A stretch of DNA of 19,529 nt from DASQDT01 sp036380435. GTDB taxonomy: Bacteria; Acidobacteriota; Blastocatellia; Pyrinomonadales; Pyrinomonadaceae. Positions 1 through 6,856 of this stretch are shown piece by piece. Below the pieces are notes generated by a model that saw only the letters and a program-made list of their open reading frames with translations, had not been told where the DNA came from and searched no databases. Position numbers and translations under genes: made by a program. Position 1 is the first letter of the stretch. Every line of letters starts with the position of its first letter. Location: positions 1 to 19,529 of the forward strand of contig DASVES010000294.1 of the NCBI GenBank assembly GCA_036380435.1. The letters run 5' to 3'.

Positions 1-1179
1 ATCGACCCCGTCGCCCTGCACCGGCACGTCGGCAACGACGCCGTGCGCTACTTTCTGCTGCGCGAGATGTCCTTCGGTCAGGATTGCAACGTCGGCTACG
101 AGTCGATCATCGACCGCGCCAACAGCGACCTCGCCAGCGGCCTCGGCAACCTCGTCAGCCGCACGCTAACGATGATCAAACGCTACTGCGACGGCGCTGT
201 GCCCGCCGGCGAAATTCCCGAGGAGCAGCGTCTCTCGGCCAAGCGCGCCGGCGTGGACACGGACGCGCAGTCGCTCGCCACCGTCCTTGAGCACGCACGC
301 AACCAGTTCGTTGCGGGCTTCGACGAGCTGGCCTATCACCGCGCTCTGGAGTCGGTCTGGGGCGCCATCTCGCGCGTCGATAAACTCATCTCGGAATCGA
401 AGCCGTGGGAGCTGGCGAAGGATGAGAAGCAACGGCCGGCGCTCGGCGCGGTGCTCTATCGCGCGGCCGAGTCGCTCCGCTGGCTCGCCGCGCTGCTCTA
501 TCCCGTCATGCCCGAGTCGGCCGCAAGCATCTGGCGACAACTCGGGCAGACGACGGACATCACGAAGACCAATCCGACGGAACTCACATGGGGCGGCTTG
601 CGCGAAGGGACACTGGTCGGCGACGTAGCCCCGCTCTTCCCGCGACTCGACAAGAAAAAAATCATGGACACCATCGAAGAAGAGAACGCACAGAAGAACG
701 CTCCGGCCGAAACCCGCGCCACGCAGGCCGCCGTGCCCGGTTCCGAGGCAGCCGCTGAAACCAAGCCCGCCCCTCCCGCACCCGGCGCAACCGAAGCCGA
801 CGCCGTCCCCCCGGCGGCGAAGGAGAAGGCGGCGGACGCCGGCGGCGGCCTCATCACCATTGACGACTTCGTCAAAGTGGAACTGCGCGTCGCACAGGTG
901 TTGACGGCCGAGCGCGTGCCGAAGGCCGACAGACTCCTGCGTCTGACAGTGGACGTTGGCGAAGAGTCGCCCCGGCAGATACTCGCCGGCATCGCCCTGC
1001 ACTACGAGCCGGAAAGTCTGCTCGGACGCAAGATCATCGTCGTCTCCAACCTTCAGCCGCGCAAGCTCCGCGGCCTCGAATCGCAGGGCATGCTCCTCGC
1101 CGCCTCGGCCGGCGACGAAGGCAAGCCCATCCTCGCCACCTTCGCCGAAGACGTGCCCAACGGCACGAAGCTGAAATGA
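1..1179 (+). CDS. metG: Methionine-tRNA ligase, C-terminal part (5' end outside window)
   Basis: Methionyl-tRNA synthetase charges tRNA-Met in the cytoplasm. The reading frame is open from base 1, giving 392 residues, so the N-terminal catalytic half, including HIGH and KMSKS, lies upstream. The visible part starts at the end of the catalytic domain (GNDAVRYFLLREMSFGQD), followed by the helical anticodon-binding domain to about residue 225. A low-complexity Ala/Pro/Glu linker of roughly 55 residues comes next. From about residue 285 to the end lies a Trbp111/EMAP-II-type tRNA-binding OB domain (FVKVELRVAQV, VVSNLQPRKLRGLESQGM). In this family that C-terminal domain drives dimerisation and helps bind tRNA. 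The stop codon is followed at once by the first heptad inverted repeat and then tatD; metG-tatD adjacency is common in bacteria. The identification is firm. Confidence 0.96.
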   Translation: MDPVALHRHVGNDAVRYFLLREMSFGQDCNVGYESIIDRANSDLASGLGNLVSRTLTMIKRYCDGAVPAGEIPEEQRLSAKRAGVDTDAQSLATVLEHARNQFVAGFDELAYHRALESVWGAISRVDKLISESKPWELAKDEKQRPALGAVLYRAAESLRWLAALLYPVMPESAASIWRQLGQTTDITKTNPTELTWGGLREGTLVGDVAPLFPRLDKKKIMDTIEEENAQKNAPAETRATQAAVPGSEAAAETKPAPPAPGATEADAVPPAAKEKAADAGGGLITIDDFVKVELRVAQVLTAERVPKADRLLRLTVDVGEESPRQILAGIALHYEPESLLGRKIIVVSNLQPRKLRGLESQGMLLAASAGDEGKPILATFAEDVPNGTKLK

Positions 1180-1273
1180 AGGAGTCAGGAGTCAGAAGTC
1201 AGGAGTCAGAATAAAACCCGAAGAAGGAGCATTCATTCTGACTTCTGACTTCTGACTTCTGACTCCTGTTTTT
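1180..1273. repeat. Heptad inverted repeat filling the metG-tatD gap (element 1)
   Basis: The left arm (1180-1212) is four tandem 7-nt units of the form GRAGTCA. The right arm (1235-1268) is the reverse complement, four TCTGACT units ending in CCTG. The loop is about 22 nt. In a plus-strand transcript all 33 paired positions could form: 31 Watson-Crick pairs and two G-U pairs. The arm begins one base after the metG stop, and five T residues separate the right arm from the tatD ATG. An AAGGAG sequence (1179-1184) overlaps the base of the left arm. It could act as a terminator or attenuator, a translational coupling hairpin, or a dispersed repeat. The structure is clear; the function is unknown. 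Confidence 0.9.
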
Positions 1274-2074
1274 ATGTTCGTTGATTCACACGCGCACATC
1301 GACGGGGAGGAGTTCGCGGAAGACCGCGACGAGGTGGTGGCGCGGGCGCGCGAGGCCGGCGTGCGGGCCATCCTCAACGTCGGGACGGGCGACCCGCACG
1401 CCGGCAGTCTTGAGCGGGCGGTTGAGACAGCCGAGCGTTACGATGGAGTCTACGCGGCTGTAGGCGTTCATCCACACGACGCGCGTCTGTTCGATACAGC
1501 GGCCGAAGAGTTATTGCTGAGGCTGGTTAAAGGGAACGCGAAAGTTATCGCGTGGGGTGAGATCGGGTTAGACTTTCATTACGACAACTCGCCGCGCGAG
1601 ATTCAGCGCGAAGTCTTCGCCAGACAACTGCGGCTCGCGCGCGAGTGCGAGCTGCCTGTCGTCATCCATTCGCGCGACGCGGACGAGGAGACCATTGATG
1701 TTCTACAGGATGAGTGGGCGGGGGCCGGACTCGCGGGCATCCTCCACTGCTTCGGCGGTGGACAGTCGATGGCGGAGCGGGCGCTGGAACTCGGGTTCAT
1801 GATTTCGTTCGCCGGGAACGTGACTTTCAAGAAGGCCGACGCTTTGCGCGAGGTGGCGCGGCAGGTTCCGCTTGAACGTCTCCTCGTCGAGACCGACTGC
1901 CCGTTCCTCACGCCGGCGCCTCACCGCGGTAAGAGAAACGAACCGGCGCGCGTCGTGGACACGGCGCGTTTCCTGGCGGAGTTGCGCGGCGAAAGTTTGG
2001 AGGAACTGGGGCGGGTCACTTCGGCCAACTTCGAGCGCCTCTTCGGGCTGGAGCTTGGGGCTGCGCCGGTCTGA
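1274..2074 (+). CDS. tatD: TatD family metal-dependent hydrolase / DNase
   Basis: The 266-residue protein has the normal length and full motif set of TatD-type TIM-barrel metallohydrolases. Metal-ligand candidates are H6 and H8 (DSHAHID), E96 (GEIGLDFHYD), H132 (VIHSRDA), H158 (ILHCFGG) and D208 (VETDCPFLTP). Family members are two-metal 3'-5' exonucleases acting on DNA or RNA and have been linked to DNA repair and quality control. The ATG at 1274 is chosen because MFVDSHAHID is the usual N-terminus. No separate Shine-Dalgarno lies just before it: the 95 nt upstream are taken up by the heptad inverted repeat and five Ts. It follows metG, a recurrent neighbour. The substrate in this organism cannot be read from sequence. 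Confidence 0.95.
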   Translation: MFVDSHAHIDGEEFAEDRDEVVARAREAGVRAILNVGTGDPHAGSLERAVETAERYDGVYAAVGVHPHDARLFDTAAEELLLRLVKGNAKVIAWGEIGLDFHYDNSPREIQREVFARQLRLARECELPVVIHSRDADEETIDVLQDEWAGAGLAGILHCFGGGQSMAERALELGFMISFAGNVTFKKADALREVARQVPLERLLVETDCPFLTPAPHRGKRNEPARVVDTARFLAELRGESLEELGRVTSANFERLFGLELGAAPV

Positions 2075-2229
2075 GCGGGCGCCGACGGCCGCGGAGTTTT
2101 TTTTAAAGTCCGGCCCCGTCTTCTTTTCCGGCAATGAGGGATAATGTTATAAACTGTGCGGCGGGGAAGAAAGCCCTCCGGCACGGGGCGGAATTCAGCG
2201 TGACCCCGCGAGCATCCCCAGTCGCACAC

Positions 2230-2727
2230 ATGGCTCAACAAAACTCATTCGACATCGCTTCCAAAGTTGACCGCAGCGAGATCGTCAACGCCATCGACCA
2301 GACGATGAAGGAAGTCCGACAGCGGTTCGACTTCAAGGGCAGCGCCGCCGAGGTGCAGCTCGAAGAGAAGGACCTTCTGCTTTCGGCCGAGGACGAGACG
2401 AAGCTGCGGAACATGAACGACATCCTCCAGCAGAAGCTCGTGCGCCGCAAGGTGCCCCTCAAGGCGCTCTCCTACGGCAAAGTGGAGCCGGCCGCCGGCG
2501 GCACCGTCCGTCAGCGCGCCGCCATCCAGCAGGGCATCCCCACGGAGAAGGCCAAAGAGGTCGTCAAGTTCATCAAGGATACAAAGGCCAAGGTGCAAGC
2601 CTCGATTCAGGGCGACGTGGTGCGCGTGACGGGCCGCGACCGCGACACGCTCCAGGACGTGATCGCCAATCTCAAGGGCAAAGACTTCGGTATCCACATG
2701 GATTTTATCAACTACAGGTCGAACTGA
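2230..2727 (+). CDS. yajQ: YajQ family nucleotide-binding protein
   Basis: The 165-residue product matches the YajQ family in length (about 160 residues) and throughout its sequence: SFDIASKVDRSEIVNAIDQ at the N-terminus, FDFKGS near residue 35, and a C-terminal GKDFGIHMDFINYR. The fold is two ferredoxin-like domains. Some members bind nucleotides including cyclic di-GMP and affect transcription; others are reported to bind tRNA or GTP, so the precise role is open. The frame stays open upstream to an ATG at 2134, but those extra 32 residues are unlike the family and the ATG at 2230 gives the standard start. No good Shine-Dalgarno precedes it. A 155-nt gap separates it from tatD, and a heptad inverted repeat follows its stop. 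Confidence 0.93.
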   Translation: MAQQNSFDIASKVDRSEIVNAIDQTMKEVRQRFDFKGSAAEVQLEEKDLLLSAEDETKLRNMNDILQQKLVRRKVPLKALSYGKVEPAAGGTVRQRAAIQQGIPTEKAKEVVKFIKDTKAKVQASIQGDVVRVTGRDRDTLQDVIANLKGKDFGIHMDFINYRSN

Positions 2728-2848
2728 AAGAAAAGCCGTGAATCGTCAATCGTCAATCGATTGACTTGCATTCATCGCCCGATTCACCGCTCAGGCTGAA
2801 CACCTCTCAACCACGATTCACGATTCACGATTCACGGCTTTTTATTCT
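2728..2848. repeat. Heptad inverted repeat filling the yajQ-polyprenyl synthase gap (element 2)
   Basis: The left arm (2731-2759) is AAAAGCCG followed by TGAATCG, TCAATCG and TCAATCG. The right arm (2814-2843) is three CGATTCA units followed by CGGCTTTTT. The arms pair over 29 positions with two C-C mismatches. The loop is about 54 nt. At its left edge is a 14-nt perfect palindrome, GTCAATCGATTGAC (2752-2765), which overlaps the left arm; a further CGATTCA copy sits near 2770. The left arm begins three bases after the yajQ stop and the right arm ends five bases before the next ATG. A GC-rich stem base with a T-run also resembles an intrinsic terminator. Confidence 0.9.
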
Positions 2849-3868
2849 ATGCAGACTTTCGGAAACACGGCGGCGGTTGAGGATGCGCAACTGACGGCGC
2901 GGCGCGTCTTCAGTCTTGTCGCCCCGGAACTCGCCTTGGTGGAGGAGGAGTTCGAGCGGCAAGCTCGCTCGAACGTTCAGGTGGTCTCCTACATCGGCGA
3001 CTACCTGCGCGCCTCGGGCGGCAAGCGCGTCCGTCCGGCCCTGACGCTGCTCTCGACATTGGCGGCGGGCGGCGACGCCTCGCGCCCGAACGTCGTCCGC
3101 CTGGCGACCGTGATGGAGATGCTTCACACGGCCACGCTCGTCCACGACGACATCATCGACAACGCCGAGCTGCGCCGCAACCGCCCTTCGGTCAACAGCC
3201 GCTTCGGCAATCAGACGGCCGTGCTGATGGGCGACTGGCTCTACATGTCGGCCTTTGAGACCAGCTTGCAGGAACGCTCCCTCGCCGTCCTCGACATCCT
3301 GACGGCCGTGACACGCAAGATGACCGAGGGCGAGCTTCTCCAGCTCATGCTCCTCGGCAGCGTGGACGTGACGGAGGAGCAGTACTTCGACGTGCTGCGA
3401 CGCAAGACGGCTTACCTGTTCAGCGCCTGTTGCGAGATCGGCTCGATGCTCGGCGGGGCGGGGGAGTCGGAGCGGCGCGCTCTGCGCGACTACGGACTCC
3501 ACCTCGGCACGGCGTTCCAACTCGTAGACGATCTGCTCGACTTCACGGGGACGGATGAGGCTATGGGGAAAGCGTCCGGCGTCGATCTGCTCGAAGGCAA
3601 GTTGACGCTGCCGCTGATTTACCTGCTCGAAGACGACGCGACTGCCCGCGCCGCCGTGAAGACCGTCATCGAAGAAGGGGCTTTTGAAAAGATCAACCGG
3701 GCGATGCTCATCGACGCCGCCGAGAAGTCGGGCGCACTGCGTCGCGCTCGCTCCCGCGCGGCCGAGTACGCCGACGGCGCGAGGAAAGCCTTGGACACAC
3801 TCAAACCGTCGAAGTACACCGACGCGTTGCGCTCGATTCCGACGTTCATCCTCGAACGCGAGATGTGA
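2849..3868 (+). CDS. Long-chain trans-polyprenyl diphosphate synthase
   Basis: The 339-residue protein is an isoprenyl diphosphate synthase of the IspB/HepT/solanesyl class. These enzymes condense isopentenyl diphosphate units onto an allylic primer to make the side chain of menaquinone or ubiquinone. Visible motifs are GGKRVRP (57-63, substrate binding), the first Asp-rich motif HDDIID (D100, D101, D104), the second motif QLVDDLLDF (D227, D228, D231) and GKASGVDLLEGKLTLPLI (240-257). The residues before the first motif (MLHTATLV) are small, as in enzymes making long chains of about 35-50 carbons; exact length cannot be read. The ATG sits five bases after heptad repeat 2. Its stop overlaps a possible GTG start of the next gene (GTGA). 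Confidence 0.93.
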   Translation: MQTFGNTAAVEDAQLTARRVFSLVAPELALVEEEFERQARSNVQVVSYIGDYLRASGGKRVRPALTLLSTLAAGGDASRPNVVRLATVMEMLHTATLVHDDIIDNAELRRNRPSVNSRFGNQTAVLMGDWLYMSAFETSLQERSLAVLDILTAVTRKMTEGELLQLMLLGSVDVTEEQYFDVLRRKTAYLFSACCEIGSMLGGAGESERRALRDYGLHLGTAFQLVDDLLDFTGTDEAMGKASGVDLLEGKLTLPLIYLLEDDATARAAVKTVIEEGAFEKINRAMLIDAAEKSGALRRARSRAAEYADGARKALDTLKPSKYTDALRSIPTFILEREM

Positions 3869-4470
3869 CAGACATGGGCAGCGAAAACCTACTCGCCACA
3901 CTGGAACAAAGCCTGCGGCAAGCGCGCGTTACCCGCTCGCGCATCGCCTCGCGTCTCGCCGACATCGAAGCCGAGGCCGAAAGGTCGCGCACGGAGCTGT
4001 CGGAGATGGACGCCCTCGTCAGTCAGACCGAGGCCGCGATGTTCCGCATCATGTCCGGGATGTTCACCGCGCAGACGAATGCCTCTCCTTCGGACGCGGA
4101 GATCGAGGCGGCGCTCAGACGCGACGCCGTCCGGGCCGCCGCGCAGCAGCAGCAGACGCAGCCATCGCCGGTCGCCAGCGTCCCGCGCCCCGCGATGCCG
4201 GCCGTTCGGTCGAACGCCGAGCCGATGAACGACCGCTTCTCCGACCGCACGATCCCGCAGGCCACGGCGATGCTCCTGCGCGAAGCCGGGGGGCCGCTCC
4301 ACGTCAACGAGATTTACAACCGTCTCATCGAGGGCAATTTTCAATTCACCGGCCATCACCCCACCATCAGCATCGCCGTCTCCCTCAATCGCAATCAACG
4401 CTTCCGCAAGGTCGCCCCCGGCACCTTCGACCTCGTCATCCGCGACGCCTCCCAAACTTCAACCGGCTGA
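3865..4470 (+). CDS. Coiled-coil protein with C-terminal HARE-HTH-like winged helix
   Basis: The 201-residue protein has two parts. Residues about 6-60 are a charged heptad-rich helix (LEQSLRQARVTRSRIAS onward) predicted to form a coiled coil, followed by a disordered stretch rich in Ala, Gln and Pro (85-125). Residues about 129-192 (TAMLLREAGGPLHVNEIYNR, then AVSLNRNQRFRKVAPGTFDL) have the pattern of the HARE-HTH winged helix, which also occurs in the RNA polymerase delta subunit and in restriction-related proteins. A DNA-binding or transcription-associated role is therefore inferred. The GTG at 3865 overlaps the preceding stop; ATG 3874 is the alternative and would remove three residues. 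No restriction or modification gene is nearby. Function is otherwise unknown. Confidence 0.8.
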   Translation: MTDMGSENLLATLEQSLRQARVTRSRIASRLADIEAEAERSRTELSEMDALVSQTEAAMFRIMSGMFTAQTNASPSDAEIEAALRRDAVRAAAQQQQTQPSPVASVPRPAMPAVRSNAEPMNDRFSDRTIPQATAMLLREAGGPLHVNEIYNRLIEGNFQFTGHHPTISIAVSLNRNQRFRKVAPGTFDLVIRDASQTSTG

Positions 4471-4580
4471 GCGCATTCTTCTCCGTCGCCCTTCGCATTA
4501 AAAATTTCGATAAGCTCATGGCGATTTGACTCTCAGAGTCTCTTCGGCGAACCTCTATCAAAACTTCGGAGGGAAGACTA

Positions 4581-5603
4581 ATGCGCGCGATGATTCTCGC
4601 CGCCGGCTATGGGACGCGACTCTGGCCGCTCACCATCGACCGTGCGAAGCCGGCGCTCCCTTTCATGGGTCGGCCGCTCGTCGGCTATGTGGCCGAATAC
4701 CTCGCGCGTCACGGCGCCCGAGAGGTCGTCGTCAATCTGCACCACCGCCCCGAGTCGGTGCGCGCGTCTCTGGGCGACGGCACACGCTTCGGCGTGCGTC
4801 TCCACTACGTCGAAGAGCACGACATTCTCGGCACCAGCGGCGCTCTCGACAACGCCCGCGCCTTGCTCGAAGGCGACACCTTCGTCGTCATCAACGGGAA
4901 ACTCGCCACCGATATCGACCTCGGCGCGGCACTTGAAACTCACCGCCGGACGAACGCGCTCGCCACACTTGTCCTGCGCCAAAACCCGAAGCGCGAACGC
5001 TTCAGCACAGTGGAGACAAAGGACGGTATGGTCATGGGCTTCGGCCCCGCGCCCAAGCCGGCAAGCGCATCCGATAACGTCTTTGATAACGGTGGGGCCG
5101 GCGAGATTGAAACTGTCGAAGATGTCCCTTTGATGTTCACTGGCATCCAGATTCTTGAGCCGCGGATTTTCGATTTCATTCCCCGCGGGGTCTTCTCCCA
5201 TTCGACGACGGACGTTTATCCAAAAGCCATCGAGCAGGGAGAACGCATCGCCGCGCACGTCGCGCCGGGGATGTGGTACGAGCTTTCAACGATTCAGCGC
5301 TACCTCGACATCAGCGTCGAACTGATGGGGAGGGAAGGGCGCGACGTGGAAATCGGGGAGGGGTCTGTCGTCGCGGCGGGGGCGGCGGTGAGGGAGTCAG
5401 TGCTCTGGGAGGGAGTCAGAGTCGAGGAGGGTGCGCGGGTGCGACGCGCGGTGTTAGGGGCCGGCGTTCATGTGGGGAGCGGTGAAGTTTTCGAGGACGT
5501 GGCGGTCGTCCGCGCAGGAATAGTGCGCGAGGAAGAGCGGCCCGAGAAGGCCCTGAGGGGAGAGGTGCGCGGGGCAAATTTTGTCGTGTCCTTGCCCCGG
5601 TGA
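4581..5603 (+). CDS. NDP-sugar nucleotidyltransferase (MurU/ManC-like) with C-terminal beta-helix
   Basis: The 340-residue protein begins with a nucleotidyltransferase Rossmann domain (about 1-245) bearing the signature LAAGYGTRLWPLT (6-18) and the KPALPF lysine K23. It ends in hexapeptide repeats of a left-handed beta-helix (about 250-315: IGEGSVVAAGAAV, VRVEEGARVRRAV). Such enzymes make UDP- or GDP-sugars from sugar-1-phosphate. The next gene is an AmgK-like sugar kinase, so MurNAc-1-phosphate uridylylation is one possibility, though known MurU proteins lack the beta-helix; GDP-mannose synthesis is another. The usual metal-binding NGD reads NGK (K107) and the later Asp region reads WYELST (E234), so metal binding may differ. 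A good Shine-Dalgarno, GGAGGGA (4568-4574), fixes the start. Confidence 0.87.
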   Translation: MRAMILAAGYGTRLWPLTIDRAKPALPFMGRPLVGYVAEYLARHGAREVVVNLHHRPESVRASLGDGTRFGVRLHYVEEHDILGTSGALDNARALLEGDTFVVINGKLATDIDLGAALETHRRTNALATLVLRQNPKRERFSTVETKDGMVMGFGPAPKPASASDNVFDNGGAGEIETVEDVPLMFTGIQILEPRIFDFIPRGVFSHSTTDVYPKAIEQGERIAAHVAPGMWYELSTIQRYLDISVELMGREGRDVEIGEGSVVAAGAAVRESVLWEGVRVEEGARVRRAVLGAGVHVGSGEVFEDVAVVRAGIVREEERPEKALRGEVRGANFVVSLPR

Positions 5604-5609
5604 TACAAT
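5581..5609 (+). promoter_or_regulatory. Sigma-70-type promoter for the AmgK-like kinase gene
   Basis: TTGTCG (5581-5586) and TACAAT (5604-5609) are separated by 17 bases, a near-ideal sigma-70 arrangement that straddles the end of the nucleotidyltransferase gene. Transcription would start near 5616, about 100 nt before the ATG at 5720. This argues against the GTG at 5600, which overlaps the preceding stop, as the translation start. The long leader contains GC-rich inverted segments near 5679-5701 that could fold. This is a sequence-only prediction. Confidence 0.6.
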
Positions 5610-5719
5610 CCACCCCGGCCCCTTTTTCAGCCGTGGCGGTGGCACTATCAACAATCTTGAGGGGTAGTGTTTCTACAGCGCGCGTCGAGCGCCGCGCGAG
5701 GCTCGTGTCCCAACTCCGC

Positions 5720-6778
5720 ATGAACCATCCAACGACGATCACCACCCACGCCTTCGAGACTTCAGCGCGCGACAGGCTGGCGGCATACATCGCCCGCGCC
5801 GGGGCGAAGCCGGATCGCATCATCGCGCTGACGCCCGACGCTTCCACGCGCGAATACTTCCGCGTGCCCTGGAAGCGTTCCACGGCCGTCGCCGCCGTCT
5901 ACCCCGAACCCTTCGACCCTGACATACACCCTTACCTCGACGTGACGCGGCTCTTCCATGAATCGGGGCTGCCGGTGCCCTCGATCCTCGACGTTGACGC
6001 GCTCAGCGGAATCATCGTTCAGGAAGATTTGGGCGACCAGCAACTGCGGCGCGTCTTCGAGGCCGCCTCCGAGGACGAGCGCGAGGAGTACGTCGAGCGG
6101 GCCATCAGCCTGATCGCCGACATTCAGGGGGCCACGGCCGCGGCCGTCGAGCGCAACTCCATCTCGAGCCGGCTTGCCTTCGACGAGGCGAAGCTCTCGT
6201 GGGAGCTGGACTTCTTCATGGAGCATTACTTCAAGAGTCTCCGGCGCGAGCAACTCAGGCACGCCGAGGAGGCCGAGTTGCGCGCGGAGATGAACGACGT
6301 GGCGGCCGAGTTGTCCGCGCGCCCACGCGTGCTCTGCCACCGCGACTTCCACTCCTCCAATCTGATGATTGACCGCCGCAAGCGCCTCCGCGTCATCGAC
6401 CATCAGGACGCACGCATGGGGCCGGCAAGCTATGACCTCGTCTCACTTCTCCTCGACCGGCAGACATGCGTCCCCTCGCTCGCCGAGGTGCGCGAGCGCA
6501 GGCTCTTTTTTCTCGACGAGCGGCGCGAGCGCGGTCTTGAAATGATCGACCCGGACGAGTTCGCGCGCGAGTTCCGCCTGATGACGGTGCAGCGTTGCCT
6601 GAAGGCGACGGGGACGTTCTCCTACCAGTCGGCCGTAGCGGGGCGCGCCGAGGTCTACGAACAGTTCATCGAGCCGATGCTCCTGATCGTCCTCCAGGCC
6701 GCCGAGTGGCTGGGCCGCTTCCCCATCCTCCAGGCGGCGTTGCGCGCGCGCACCGGCGGCGCCGCCGCCGCGAATTAG
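5720..6778 (+). CDS. amgK: AmgK-like sugar kinase (COG3178, APH phosphotransferase fold)
   Basis: The 352-residue protein belongs to the aminoglycoside-phosphotransferase-fold kinases of COG3178, which includes AmgK, the anomeric MurNAc/GlcNAc-1-kinase of the peptidoglycan recycling shortcut. Visible features are the DASTREYFRV segment (40-49) typical of the group, IIVQEDLGD (98-106), the catalytic loop LCHRDFHSSNLM (D209, N214) and the metal site VIDHQDARMGPASYDLVSLL (D227, D230). The frame is open to a GTG at 5600, but the first 40 residues would be atypical and start upstream of the predicted transcription start. The ATG at 5720 is therefore used. It directly follows a nucleotidyltransferase gene, the pairing seen for amgK-murU. 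The family is clear; the substrate is inferred from that context. Confidence 0.85.
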   Translation: MNHPTTITTHAFETSARDRLAAYIARAGAKPDRIIALTPDASTREYFRVPWKRSTAVAAVYPEPFDPDIHPYLDVTRLFHESGLPVPSILDVDALSGIIVQEDLGDQQLRRVFEAASEDEREEYVERAISLIADIQGATAAAVERNSISSRLAFDEAKLSWELDFFMEHYFKSLRREQLRHAEEAELRAEMNDVAAELSARPRVLCHRDFHSSNLMIDRRKRLRVIDHQDARMGPASYDLVSLLLDRQTCVPSLAEVRERRLFFLDERRERGLEMIDPDEFAREFRLMTVQRCLKATGTFSYQSAVAGRAEVYEQFIEPMLLIVLQAAEWLGRFPILQAALRARTGGAAAAN

Positions 6779-6856
6779 CCCTGCCGGCTTCGCGTAGAGA
6801 ATCTTTTATTCGGAGTTTCCTGAAGTCATCGAGCAAGGAGTATTGACGACAAAGAG

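Noticed and set aside
166..1002. Minus-strand open frame of 278 codons inside metG
   Set aside because: It is a low-complexity Gly/Arg-rich translation opposite conserved MetRS sequence, with no family motif.
1180..1273. Heptad repeats as a CRISPR array
   Set aside because: The units are 7 nt, directly adjacent and without spacers, and they are paired as inverted arms; no cas genes are present.
2067..2104. Terminator after tatD based on the T8 run at 2097-2104
   Set aside because: Only about five pairs, including a G-U, can form upstream and they overlap the stop codon; the stem is too weak and too far from the T-run.
2139..2144. GATAAT as a -10 box for yajQ
   Set aside because: No acceptable -35 lies 16-18 bases upstream (CCGTCT at the expected place).
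2134..2229. N-terminal extension of the YajQ-family protein
   Set aside because: The ATG at 2230 gives the standard length and N-terminus; the upstream codons show no conserved sequence.
2825..3901. Long minus-strand open frame (358 codons) opposite the polyprenyl synthase gene
   Set aside because: It mirrors a clearly conserved gene; its product is rich in Arg, His and Gln with no motif, typical of antisense frames in GC-rich DNA.
4141..4160. CAG repeat as a notable microsatellite
   Set aside because: It is a short run coding for four Gln in a low-complexity linker, unremarkable in this protein.
5600..5719. GTG at 5600 as start of the AmgK-like kinase, overlapping the previous stop
   Set aside because: The 40 extra residues do not look like the family, and the predicted transcription start lies downstream of this codon.
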